From: Candidatus Binatia bacterium
GTDB taxonomy: Bacteria > Desulfobacterota > Binatia > HRBIN30
Direction of reading: 5' to 3'
Assembly: GCA_026415395.1 (NCBI GenBank)
Contig: JAOAHD010000010.1
Coordinates: 124,001-188,000, forward strand
DNA length: 64,000 nt
Shown here: positions 1 to 8,280 of the stretch, piece after piece
Layout of the letters: every line of letters starts with the position of its first letter
Numbering within the stretch: the stretch's first letter is position 1
The notes under the pieces: generated by a model
Seen by the model: the letters and a program-made list of their open reading frames with translations, nothing else
What the model was told of the DNA's origin: nothing
Databases searched by the model: none
Program-made: the position numbers and the translations under genes

Positions 1-498
1 AACGCGTTCCGACAGTCCGACCGTCCCCTCTCCCAATCCCGGCAAGGCACGTTGCAACCCCGCAGGAGTCTCCAAAAGCCCATCCATTGCTTCCAGTGCC
101 TTACGCGTCAGCGCTCGGGCTTCGTCGACCACTGCGTTCCGCTCGCGGCGCGCTAGGTCCGCTCCGCGCCGCGCTGCCAAGTACTCCCGCCCACCGCGTG
201 CACGGAGACCCTGAGCGGTGCGCTCCAACCAAACGGTGCGCCGCTCCGCACGCACCGCGTCGGCAATTTTTTGCGCGGCGCGCTCCGCCAGGCGGGCAGC
301 GCGCTCCGCCGCCAAAGCTTGGCGCTGGGCGGCCAGCAGTTGTTCCGCGATCGGTACCACCGGCTGCGCAAATGCGTGGGGCGCCGCCAAAAAACCTGCG
401 ACCACACTGATCGCAAACAGCAGAGCGACCGACCGCTTGCGTCTACCCGACACCCACCACACCAAAAGCCAACTCCCGAACCGCGCCTCTTTTGGCAT
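1..498 (-). CDS. Secreted helical/coiled-coil protein, C-terminus cut by window edge
   Basis: I do not recognise the family. An open frame starts at an ATG (496-498) and stays open for 166 codons to the window edge, so the stop lies outside. Residues 1-23 are polar to mixed and contain a basic stretch (GRRKR). A hydrophobic segment (VALLFAISVVAGFLAA) follows, ending in an AFA-Q type signal peptidase site. The rest is Ala/Arg/Glu-rich helix (AAQRQALAAERAARLAERAAQ), which looks like a periplasmic coiled coil. A start further in (GTG before SGRRKRS) would give a more normal signal peptide. The gene is divergent from the HupE-like gene, with 82 bp between starts. It is easily missed because it has no stop in the window. 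Confidence 0.6.
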   Translation of the reverse strand, partial: MPKEARFGSWLLVWWVSGRRKRSVALLFAISVVAGFLAAPHAFAQPVVPIAEQLLAAQRQALAAERAARLAERAAQKIADAVRAERRTVWLERTAQGLRARGGREYLAARRGADLARRERNAVVDEARALTRKALEAMDGLLETPAGLQRALPGLGEGTVGLSERV

Positions 499-580
499 GC
501 CCCCAAGCGCAAAGTCAAATGCAGCCTGCCCTCTTCTACCCAGTTGCATCACCCGCAGTTTGCGACCAGAGAGAAACATC

Positions 581-1621
581 ATGCGCTGGTTCTGCCGGTT
601 GGCTCTGCACGTCGGGCCGCTCAGCCGCCTCCTCCGACTGTTTCAGCGTGCCGCCGGCCTAGGCTTTACCTTGGCGATTGTTGGCCTCCTCCGAATGTCG
701 CCAGCGGAAGCGCATCCGCTCGAGCCGACAATCGTCGAGCTCCGGCAGCTCGACCCGCGCAACTGGGAGGCAGCATCGTGGAAATTTTCTGGAGCGGCGC
801 CAGCGGCGCTCGCGCTTCAACTCCCCGCGAATTGTACGCCCGGAGAAATCCGGATTGCCCCATCGGCATCGTTCGTGTGCGACTCCGACGCCCTCGCAAA
901 CCAAACCATTGGGGTTACAGGCGACGGGAGCCTCGAGAGGGATGTTTGGCTGCGCATCCGCTTTCTCGACGGGATTGAAGTGGCGGGGAGTGCGGACCCG
1001 GAGACGGGCCACTTTCTTGTGATCCGGCCTGATCTGTTGCCGCTCGTCTCGGTGTTGCGCACCTACTTTGCCCGCGGCGTTGAACACGTCGTAACCGGAG
1101 CGGATCACCTCCTGTTCCTCCTTGGGCTGGTGTGGCTGTGCTCTGGCCTACGCCAACTAGTCGCCACGGTCACCATGTTCACGCTCGGACACACGGTTGC
1201 CCTCGTGCTTGCGGCTGGGCAGTGGTGGCACCTACAACAAAGCGCCGTCGAGGTCCTGATTGGTGGAAGCATTGTGCTGGTTGCCCGCGAACTCTGGCGC
1301 CACCGACTTGCGTCCTCCGCCAGTGCCGCTTGGTATTTCGGCTTCCCTTTCGGGCTGCTGCACGGAGCGGGTTTTGCAAGCGCGCTCGAAGATCTCGGCG
1401 TCAAGCTGCTGCCCGCAATTGCCGCGTTCAACATCGGGGTCGAGTGCGGGCAGCTCCTGTGGGTCGCGTCACTCACCGTCGTCGTCTTACTAATCCGGCA
1501 GCGCCCACGGATGCACGTGTTCGCTGCAAGGAGCACTGCCGCCGCCGTAGGTCTTGCGGGCGCGTGGATTACGTTGGAACGAGTGCTCTTTCTGCTGAGC
1601 CCACCGGTAGATTGGCCTTGA
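581..1621 (+). CDS. HupE/UreJ-like membrane protein
   Basis: A 346-residue protein. An N-terminal signal segment ends near AEA-HP. An extracytoplasmic domain of about 150 residues follows, then five to six membrane helices. The membrane part carries the HupE/UreJ family signatures GADHLLFLLGL, FTLGHTVAL, FGLLHGAGFASAL and FNIGVECGQL. The conserved His and Asp residues in these helices are thought to bind nickel or cobalt in the family. The long exported N-domain is typical of the HupE/UreJ_2 branch, which is often not linked to hydrogenase or urease, and neither is present here. Upstream in-frame starts exist, but 581 is the one giving a signal peptide. The next gene begins 49 bp downstream. 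The transported metal is not determinable. Confidence 0.75.
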   Translation: MRWFCRLALHVGPLSRLLRLFQRAAGLGFTLAIVGLLRMSPAEAHPLEPTIVELRQLDPRNWEAASWKFSGAAPAALALQLPANCTPGEIRIAPSASFVCDSDALANQTIGVTGDGSLERDVWLRIRFLDGIEVAGSADPETGHFLVIRPDLLPLVSVLRTYFARGVEHVVTGADHLLFLLGLVWLCSGLRQLVATVTMFTLGHTVALVLAAGQWWHLQQSAVEVLIGGSIVLVARELWRHRLASSASAAWYFGFPFGLLHGAGFASALEDLGVKLLPAIAAFNIGVECGQLLWVASLTVVVLLIRQRPRMHVFAARSTAAAVGLAGAWITLERVLFLLSPPVDWP

Positions 1622-1670
1622 TTTGTTTCGCACTTCGAGAGTAGGCGAAGGCAAACGGTGGAGGAGAGCG

Positions 1671-3821
1671 ATGCAGGCTTCGTTTGCGCGGTGGTTGGTC
1701 GCGGCACAACTTCTGAGCGCTGGGTTTGCCGTTGCGACGGCGACTCGCAGCGAGGCGCGTTGCGTCGGCGACTGTGACAACTCAGGCGTCATTACAGTCA
1801 ACGAAGTCGTGCGCATGGTCAACGTTGCTCTCGGCCATCAGCCGACGAGCGCCTGCCCCGCCGGGGACCGCGATGGGGATGGCTCGATCACGGTGGATGA
1901 AATCGTGGCCGCAGTCGACGCGTTGCTGACCGGCTGCCCCTCCGCCGAGACACCCACGCCGCCGGCACCCACCCCCACCCCGTCGGCTCCCGTTCCCCAG
2001 TGCAGCGGTTACACGGAGGAACGGCAGGTGTTTTTCGGGGATTTACACGTCCACACGGCCAACTCTTTCGACGCCTATACGTGGGACGTGCGCACCTCTC
2101 CTGCCGATGCCTATCGATTTGCCCGCGGAACACCGATCGCGCTTCCACCGTTGGATGCGAATGGTCAGGGCACGCGCCTGGCACGCATCGACCGGCCGTT
2201 GGACTTTGCTGCCGTGACGGACCACTCCGAGTTCCTCGGCGAGGTCTCCTTGTGCTCCACTCCAGGATCGCCAGCGTACGAAACGCTGACCTGTCAGAAC
2301 TTTCGCCGCGGCTTCGCTGAGTCGCAGTTGGACTTCGGGGCACGTCTCTCCGTACGGCGGCCGCAGCGGGCAGCCGACGTTTGTGGCACGGACTTGCAGC
2401 GTTGCATCCAAACAGCCGGCGATGTTTGGGAGCGAATCCGTGGTGCTGCCGCGCAGGCGTACGAGCCTTGTCGCTTCACGACCTTCATCGCCTACGAATA
2501 CACCAACGCCCTTGCGGGCAGCACGTTGCACCGCAACGTGGTGTTCGCCAACGATCGGGTGCCACCGCCTGTCAGTGTGTTCGAGCAAAGCACCCCACAA
2601 GGGCTCTGGCGCGAACTCGAGCGGGTATGCAAGCAGCAGATCCCAGGGTGCGATGTCATTGCCATCCCCCATAACTCCAACGAAAGCACCGGGCGCATGT
2701 TTACCGTCGAGTATCCGGGGACTTCGTCTTTCGACCAACAGCGCGAACAGGCAGCGTTGCGCGCCCGCATGGAGCCGTTGGTGGAAATCTTCCAGCACAA
2801 GGGCTCGAGCGAGTGCTTTGCCGGTTTGCCGAGTGTGCTCGGCGTGCCGGACGAAGCTTGTAATTTCGAACCAAGACGGCGCGACAACAATTTAGAAGAC
2901 TGCGGCGAAGGCGTGGGGCAGCTCGGCGCCACCGGGCGCGGCTGCATTTCGAAGCGCGACTACGTGCGCAACGTGCTGGGAATGGGCCTGCAAGAGTTCT
3001 TGCGTCTCGGTGTGAACCCGTTTGCCTTTGGCTTCATCGGTAGCACGGACACTCACAATGGAACGCCGGGTCGAGTGGCCGAGTACGAATTTCAGGGACA
3101 TCGCGGTTCCGCCGAAGCAACGCCTTCCGGTTTGATGGGCTTCGATGAACTCGGGGATACTCCCATCCTGTTCAACCCGGGCGGACTGGCGGCGGTGTGG
3201 GCCGAAGAAAACACACGCGAAGCCATTTTCGCGGCGTTGAAGCGGAAGGAAACATTTGCCACAAGCGGCTCTCGGATCGTGGTTCGCCTGTTCGCGGGTT
3301 GGAGTCTACCAGACAACTGGTGCGATCGTGCCGACCGCATCGCAGTCGGGTACGCACAGGGGGTGCCCATGGGCGGTGATTTGCGCGCGCTACCTGCACC
3401 CGCGGGCCCGCCCAAACTCGCGATTGCCGCGGAGTACGACCCAGGCACTCCCGAGCATCCTGGCACGCTCCTGCAGCGCATCCAGGTGATCAAAGGATGG
3501 ATTGCGAACGGCGCACCGCAGTTGCGAATTTACGACGTTGCCGGGAGTGCAGATACGGGCGCGACCGTGGACTTGCGCACCTGCGCCACATCCGGACCAG
3601 GTTTCCAAAGCTTGTGCAGCGTATGGACCGACCCGGATTTCGATCCCGCGAGTCCGGCGTTTTACTACGTGCGCGTTCTCGAGAATCCTTCTTGCCGCTG
3701 GCACGTTTACGCGTGCAATCAGTTGCCGCCTGACCAGCGTCCGCCCGCGTGTACCGACCCCTCGGTGCCGCAAACGATTCAAGAGCGGGCGTGGACATCA
3801 CCCATTTGGTACCTTCCTTAA
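1671..3821 (+). CDS. DUF3604 (PHP-like metallohydrolase) with N-terminal dockerin-like EF-hand pair
   Basis: A 716-residue exported protein. The start at 1671 has a strong GGTGGAGGAGAG ribosome site. A signal peptide is followed by two EF-hand/dockerin-like repeats (GDCDNSGVITVNEVV and GDRDGDGSITVDEIV). A Pro/Thr linker then leads to a large DUF3604 domain. Metal-site signatures are visible: GDLHVHTANSFDA, AVTDHSEFLGE, IPHNSNES and FIGSTDTHNGTPG, the last being typical of the PHP-like fold. DUF3604 proteins have no settled substrate. The repeat pair plus linker looks like a calcium-binding surface-display or docking module. It lies just behind the HupE-like gene and probably shares its transcript. 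Confidence 0.8.
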   Translation: MQASFARWLVAAQLLSAGFAVATATRSEARCVGDCDNSGVITVNEVVRMVNVALGHQPTSACPAGDRDGDGSITVDEIVAAVDALLTGCPSAETPTPPAPTPTPSAPVPQCSGYTEERQVFFGDLHVHTANSFDAYTWDVRTSPADAYRFARGTPIALPPLDANGQGTRLARIDRPLDFAAVTDHSEFLGEVSLCSTPGSPAYETLTCQNFRRGFAESQLDFGARLSVRRPQRAADVCGTDLQRCIQTAGDVWERIRGAAAQAYEPCRFTTFIAYEYTNALAGSTLHRNVVFANDRVPPPVSVFEQSTPQGLWRELERVCKQQIPGCDVIAIPHNSNESTGRMFTVEYPGTSSFDQQREQAALRARMEPLVEIFQHKGSSECFAGLPSVLGVPDEACNFEPRRRDNNLEDCGEGVGQLGATGRGCISKRDYVRNVLGMGLQEFLRLGVNPFAFGFIGSTDTHNGTPGRVAEYEFQGHRGSAEATPSGLMGFDELGDTPILFNPGGLAAVWAEENTREAIFAALKRKETFATSGSRIVVRLFAGWSLPDNWCDRADRIAVGYAQGVPMGGDLRALPAPAGPPKLAIAAEYDPGTPEHPGTLLQRIQVIKGWIANGAPQLRIYDVAGSADTGATVDLRTCATSGPGFQSLCSVWTDPDFDPASPAFYYVRVLENPSCRWHVYACNQLPPDQRPPACTDPSVPQTIQERAWTSPIWYLP

Positions 3822-3871
3822 CCGAGCGCGGCTGATGTCACCCGGGCGGCACTATCCTTCGCGTAGGCGAT

Positions 3872-3902
3872 GTGGGGTCGGCCAAGTTGAAGCCGGCCCC
3901 AC
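3872..3902. terminator. Hairpin between convergent genes
   Basis: An 11-bp stem (GTGGGGTCGGC with GCCGGCCCCAC, one T-G wobble) closes a 9-nt loop between the convergent stops of the DUF3604 and MaoC genes. There is no long T-run on either side, so it is a probable bidirectional or Rho-assisted terminator, not a classical one. Confidence 0.55.
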
Positions 3903-3914
3903 GATCCGTTCGGG

Positions 3915-4769
3915 TTAGCGCAATTGGATAGCAGAATTGCTGATTACGGGTGTGTCGCGTTCTTTGGTTTTTGCGGCAATGACGATTTTGCCATCCTCTT
4001 TCCACATCGAGGTGACGATGGTCTCCCCCGGGTACACCACACCCGAGAAGCGAGCCGCGTACGATGCCACTTTATCCACCGCACCATCGAGCAGCGTATC
4101 CACCACCGCCTTACATACGATTCCAAACGAGCAGAGCCCGTGTAGGATGGGCTTCTCAAAGCCGGCAAGCTTGGCGAACTCCGGGTCGCAGTGGAGCGGG
4201 TTTTTATCCCCGGAGAGCCGATAGAGCAGCGCCTGGTGGGGCATCGTGGGCGACTCGGTCACAGCGTCGGGCTGACGGCTTGGCATCTCGTGCTGAGCTT
4301 TGGGCCCAGGGTCGCCACCAAAGCCGCCCTCGCCGCGGGCAAAAATCGTAAACCGGTTGGTGAACAGCGGCGCCCCGCCCTTTTCTTTCGTGTTCACTTC
4401 CAACACAATGAGCGCTGCCTTGCCCTTGTCGTAAATGCCGGCCACGCGGGCCGTGTTTTCGATTTCGGCCGATACTGGCAGCGGCCGATGGAGCACAATC
4501 TCCTGTTCGCCGTGGAGCACCATTGCGAGATTGATGCTGATGCCGGGGATGTTGTTCATCCCGCCGAGCGCGCCAAACACCGGAATCACCGCAAAGCTGG
4601 GCAGAACCTTGAGATAGCGCTCGTAAGTGTATTCGAGCTCCTTCGCGTCTGTGGGTTTGTTCATCCCAGCCCCGATCCCCAAGTGGTAAAGGATCACTTG
4701 GTCTGGATTCCACGCGCCCGTCGTGGCGGGGAGCTGCGCCCCCATTGCTTTTTGCACGTCAATCGGCAT
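3915..4769 (-). CDS. MaoC-family 2-enoyl-CoA hydratase (double hot-dog)
   Basis: A 284-residue protein resembling the hydratase-2 domain of peroxisomal multifunctional enzyme 2. These enzymes hydrate trans-2-enoyl-CoA to (3R)-hydroxyacyl-CoA. The hydratase-2 signature LYRLSGDKNPLHCDP, with the catalytic Asp and His, lies in the C-terminal hot-dog and is followed by PILHGLCSFG. The N-terminal half is the degenerate hot-dog that binds the acyl chain. The start at 4769 is set by a strong GGAGGAG site; the frame upstream is open but not protein-like. It stands alone, divergent from the primase gene, and probably belongs to the same acyl-CoA metabolism as the 13-20 kb cluster. Confidence 0.85.
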   Translation of the reverse strand: MPIDVQKAMGAQLPATTGAWNPDQVILYHLGIGAGMNKPTDAKELEYTYERYLKVLPSFAVIPVFGALGGMNNIPGISINLAMVLHGEQEIVLHRPLPVSAEIENTARVAGIYDKGKAALIVLEVNTKEKGGAPLFTNRFTIFARGEGGFGGDPGPKAQHEMPSRQPDAVTESPTMPHQALLYRLSGDKNPLHCDPEFAKLAGFEKPILHGLCSFGIVCKAVVDTLLDGAVDKVASYAARFSGVVYPGETIVTSMWKEDGKIVIAAKTKERDTPVISNSAIQLR

Positions 4770-4873
4770 GGCTTCTCCTCCTTTCTGATTCTCGGCAGAG
4801 TGTTGCCACCGAGGCAGATGCTCTGGCGTTGCCACGCTGCCCTTGTTTGCGCAAGGGTAGGTGCGCCAGGAAG

Positions 4874-6061
4874 ATGACCGATGCCAACCGACAACGCGAA
4901 CCCGACGCTCGCCAGCCACAGTCGTGGAGGCGCCGCTACCGCTTTGTGGACTGTGCGGCCGCAAAGGCCCCGGGTTTCCGGAATCACCTGTTGCCTGTGG
5001 AGCAAGTGGGGGAATTCGTGTCTCGGTTTGGACCGGACGAATGCTTCGCCACAATCTTCTTCTTTTCAGAAGAAGCCCTGCTCTACCTCGCCGAGCACCG
5101 CGTCGACGGTCATCCCTCCATCGCCGGCTTCGATGGCAAGGTATGGGCCTCGTTTCTCCCAATCGATGTCGACGCCGAAGCTTCCTTGGCCGGGCTCGGC
5201 GAGGCCCTTCGGCTGACACAGCACACCTACGCCTTCCTCCGGAAGTCATGGCAAATTCCGGACACAGCGATGCATGTCTACTTCAGCGGCCACAAGGGCT
5301 TCCACCTGCTGGTAGACACCCGCGTGTTCGGCCGCGTTGCGCCGGCCACGGATCTGCACCGAGTCTTCTCGCTGTTCCGCCTCCGCCTTTGGCAAGCGTT
5401 GCGCGCTCCCGCGACCGCAGCCCGCTTCGATCTCGCGATCGGCGACAAAGTGCGTTTGCTGCGGCTTGCCAACACGCGCCACAATCGAAGTGAACTCTAC
5501 AAGATTCCTCTTTCTCCTGAAGAGCTGTTCACACTTTCACCACCGGACATTGTGCAGCTGGCTCGCGCACCACGTGCTCTCAGCCGAACACAATGCCAGG
5601 GGCTGCTTCCGCTCGAGCCGGTGCACTCGGTTGTATCGGCGCAACAGGTGTTCGCACAGGCCCGGCGCATGGTGCGCCGCGGCCGCGTGCACCCCTATCG
5701 CTTTCCGGCACCCCCCGCGGATGTCGAAACAGCCTTGTGCCCAGCACGGCAACTCATGCTCGAGCAGGACATCCCCGAAGGCTTTCGGAACAATGTAGCT
5801 ATTCGGCTTGCTTCTGCCTTGCGGCGCGCGGGCTACAGCGAGCTTCATACCAGGAACATCCTGCGCGCTTGGAATCAGCGACTCACCCGCCCGCTAAAAG
5901 AGCGCGAACTGCAAAGCGTGATTCGCTCGGCGTACGCCCGCCCGTTCCCCTACGCCTACGGCTGTCACGACGAAGTGATGCGCCGTTTCTGTCCGTTCCG
6001 CGATCACCTGTTGGCGTGCGACCTCTACCGGCAGCAGCACCCGCAACGGCACGCGGAATAA
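4874..6061 (+). CDS. Stand-alone archaeo-eukaryotic-type (AEP) primase with C-terminal cysteine cluster
   Basis: A 395-residue protein. AEP motif I is FLPIDVDAE (Asp98, Asp100), motif II is SGHKGFHLLV (His144), and a basic motif III region is GDKVRLLRLANTRHNR. The C-terminal part has a helical PriCT-like segment (RNNVAIRLASALRRAGY...) and four cysteines (Cys289, 364, 373, 382). Their spacing recalls the Fe-S domain of the PriL large primase subunit. The start at 4874 follows AGGAAG. No helicase, ligase, Ku or phage gene is near, so a LigD-type end-joining role is not supported. A DNA primase or primase-polymerase in repair or damage tolerance is my inference. The function of the cysteine cluster (Fe-S or zinc) is open. 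Confidence 0.7.
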   Translation: MTDANRQREPDARQPQSWRRRYRFVDCAAAKAPGFRNHLLPVEQVGEFVSRFGPDECFATIFFFSEEALLYLAEHRVDGHPSIAGFDGKVWASFLPIDVDAEASLAGLGEALRLTQHTYAFLRKSWQIPDTAMHVYFSGHKGFHLLVDTRVFGRVAPATDLHRVFSLFRLRLWQALRAPATAARFDLAIGDKVRLLRLANTRHNRSELYKIPLSPEELFTLSPPDIVQLARAPRALSRTQCQGLLPLEPVHSVVSAQQVFAQARRMVRRGRVHPYRFPAPPADVETALCPARQLMLEQDIPEGFRNNVAIRLASALRRAGYSELHTRNILRAWNQRLTRPLKERELQSVIRSAYARPFPYAYGCHDEVMRRFCPFRDHLLACDLYRQQHPQRHAE

Positions 6062-6111
6062 CCCACGGGTCCTCGGGCAGACTGAGGGTTGCTCGCCTCG
6101 AATCGCAAGCT

Positions 6112-6139
6112 CGCAGGCTGCTCACGCCCAAAGCCTGCG
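6112..6139 (+). terminator. Possible weak terminator hairpin
   Basis: An 8-bp perfect stem (CGCAGGCT / AGCCTGCG) with a 12-nt loop lies 50 bp after the primase stop and 50 bp before the next start. It is not followed by a T-run, so its role is uncertain. Confidence 0.3.
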
Positions 6140-6188
6140 GGTTTGCGGGGCTTGTCGCCACGCTCAGCACGATCCATGATGGGGCCTC

Positions 6189-7589
6189 ATGCCCGAGTTC
6201 AGATACGAGTCGACGATCCCGGTTGACGCCTCCATTGCCTATGCATGGCACGCGCGCCCCGGTGCCTTCGAACGCCTCACCCCACCTTGGATTCGTGTGG
6301 ACGTGGAGCGACGCAGCGGAACCCTTGAACAAGGCGACGTCTTCCTAGTGTTCCACGCGGGTCCACTTCGGCTGCGCTGGCATGCTCGTCATCTCGACGG
6401 CAAGCCCGGAGTGGAGTTTCGCGATCGCATGCTTAGCGGTCCGTTTGCCGCGTGGGATCACATGCATCGCTTCGTATCCTTAGGGAAAGAGCAGTTTCGA
6501 ATGGAGGACGAGGTGCACTATCGGATCCTGCGGCGCCCGGAGTTTCTCGATCCGTTGCTCGACGCTGCCGTGGTGCGCAGCGAGCTCAAGCGAACTTTTG
6601 CCTACCGCCACCGGGTACTCGCTCATGACTTGAGCTGGCACCGCGAGCTTTCCGCGAAACCGCTGCGGTTCCTTGTAACCGGCGCCAGTGGCCTAATCGG
6701 CTCCACGCTCTGCCCATTTCTCAGCGCTGGCGGACACACGGTCATCACCGCGGTGCGCGGGCGGCCACGCTCGGAATCGCAGGTCCGCTGGAATCCATCC
6801 ACCGGAGAGATTGCCCCGCCATCGAGCGGCTCCGTCGATGTGGTCGTGCACCTTGCCGGTGCCAACGTCGGCGAAGGTCGGTGGACGCCGGAGCGCAAGA
6901 CGGAGATCCGTAATAGTCGAGTCGCGGCCACCGCCAAGTTGGCGGAGCAACTGGCACGGTGGAAAAAGCGTCCGCAGGTGCTCATTGCTGCCTCCGCCAT
7001 TGGGTTTTATGGGAACCGTGGCGACGCCTGGATGGAAGAAACCAGCTCTCCCGGAGAGGGGTTCCTCGCCTCCGTTTGCCAAGAATGGGAGGCTGCCGTT
7101 CAACCAGCCGAACAAGCGGGCATTCGGGTGGTACGCTTGCGGATTGGCGTGGTTCTGAGTCCACGCGGCGGCGCGCTCAAACGACTCCTCTGGCCCTTTT
7201 GGCTCGGGTTCGGCGGCCCGACCGGAAGCGGCGATCAGTTCATGAGTTGGATCACGCCCGACGACCTCGCGGCGGCGATTCTGTTTTGCGCCCACAACCA
7301 AGAGTTAGAAGGACCGGTAAACGCAGTGGCCCCGAACCCAGTTACCAACCGAGCGTTTGCTGGTGCACTCGGCCGCGCCCTTCGCCGCCCAGCGCTCGTC
7401 CCCTTCCCCGCTGCGGCCGTACGCCTCGTATTCGGTGAAATGGGTGAGGAGCTCATTCTCTCCAGCACCCGCGTCCGCCCCGCCCGGCTACTCCAGGCGG
7501 GGTTTCGCTTCCGTTACGACACGATCGATCAAGCCCTGAGTCACGTTCTCGGCGCTCGAAATGCAGGGAGAGTTTCCAACGGCAAGTAA
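6189..7589 (+). CDS. TIGR01777-family epimerase with N-terminal SRPBCC domain
   Basis: A 466-residue fusion. Residues 1-150 form an SRPBCC/polyketide-cyclase-like ligand-binding domain (FRYESTIPVDASIAYAWHARPGAF is its opening strand-helix). The rest is a short-chain NAD(P)-dependent epimerase of the YfcH/SulA family, with the Rossmann motif VTGASGLIGSTLC, VDVVVHLAGANVGEGRW and ASAIGFYG. The C-terminal DUF1731 part includes NAVAPNPVTNRAFAGALG. The SRPBCC-TIGR01777 fusion is known in this family; the substrate is unknown. The ribosome site before the ATG is weak. The gene is flanked by short gaps and is probably monocistronic. Confidence 0.8.
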   Translation: MPEFRYESTIPVDASIAYAWHARPGAFERLTPPWIRVDVERRSGTLEQGDVFLVFHAGPLRLRWHARHLDGKPGVEFRDRMLSGPFAAWDHMHRFVSLGKEQFRMEDEVHYRILRRPEFLDPLLDAAVVRSELKRTFAYRHRVLAHDLSWHRELSAKPLRFLVTGASGLIGSTLCPFLSAGGHTVITAVRGRPRSESQVRWNPSTGEIAPPSSGSVDVVVHLAGANVGEGRWTPERKTEIRNSRVAATAKLAEQLARWKKRPQVLIAASAIGFYGNRGDAWMEETSSPGEGFLASVCQEWEAAVQPAEQAGIRVVRLRIGVVLSPRGGALKRLLWPFWLGFGGPTGSGDQFMSWITPDDLAAAILFCAHNQELEGPVNAVAPNPVTNRAFAGALGRALRRPALVPFPAAAVRLVFGEMGEELILSSTRVRPARLLQAGFRFRYDTIDQALSHVLGARNAGRVSNGK

Positions 7590-7800
7590 CGTTCTTCGCC
7601 CAATCTCCAGCCGAGCGAGGTCATGGCAAAGCTCTTTTCCAAAGCAATCGAGAGGTGTATGTTCGATGCCGGTCGAGAGAGCGGTGCTGAATGTGAAGTG
7701 CGCCGATCGGCAATCACTCGGGCGGAAACGGCGGCATGTTCCGGCGGTGCCTTTTCTGCTCGCTTTGGTTGCAGCTTTGGCATTCAAGGGAGGACAGGCC

Positions 7801-8280
7801 ATGGCACTCAAAATCGAGTCGCCAGCATTTTCGCACAATGGCGCGATTCCCGCGAAGTACACTTGCGACGGCGACGACATATCGCCGCCGCTGCGCTGGT
7901 CTGACGTACCTCAAGGGGCGAAGAGTCTGGTGCTGATCGTCGACGACCCCGATGCTCCCGACCCGGCGGCGCCACGCATGACGTGGGTTCACTGGGTACT
8001 TTACAACTTGCCTCCCGACGCAACCGCCTTGCCCGAGGGAGTCAGTCGGCAACAGCTTCCGCCTGGCACCAAAGAGGGGCTCAACGATTGGAAGCGCACG
8101 GGCTACGGGGGGCCCTGCCCGCCTATCGGACGCCATCGTTACTTTTTCAAGCTGTACGCTCTCGACACAACGCTTCCCGACCTCGGTCCGGCTACAAAAG
8201 CGCAGGTCGAGCAAGCAATAAAAGGCCACGTACTCGAGCACGCCGAGCTCGTGGGTACGTACCAAAAAGCTCGGCGCTAG
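7801..8280 (+). CDS. YbhB/YbcL-family Raf-kinase-inhibitor-like (PEBP) protein
   Basis: A 159-residue PEBP-fold protein with the family signatures LVLIVDDPDAPDP, WVHWVLYNLP and GRHRYFFKLYALD. Bacterial members bind small anionic ligands, and their physiological role is unsettled. The chosen ATG has GGGAGGACAGGCC upstream. An in-frame ATG at 7666 would add 45 residues containing a hydrophobic run (VPFLLALVAALAF) that could be an export signal, so the protein may be periplasmic. Its TAG stop shares the four bases CTAG with the stop of the opposing glycosyltransferase gene. Confidence 0.85.
   Translation: MALKIESPAFSHNGAIPAKYTCDGDDISPPLRWSDVPQGAKSLVLIVDDPDAPDPAAPRMTWVHWVLYNLPPDATALPEGVSRQQLPPGTKEGLNDWKRTGYGGPCPPIGRHRYFFKLYALDTTLPDLGPATKAQVEQAIKGHVLEHAELVGTYQKARR

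Noticed and set aside
153-518. Closed minus-strand frame overlapping the first gene
   Set aside because: Composition is typical of an out-of-frame shadow; the neighbouring frame has the signal peptide and coiled coil.
4745-4873. Longer primase N-terminus
   Set aside because: It would overlap the MaoC start and has no ribosome site; AGGAAG precedes the ATG at 4874.
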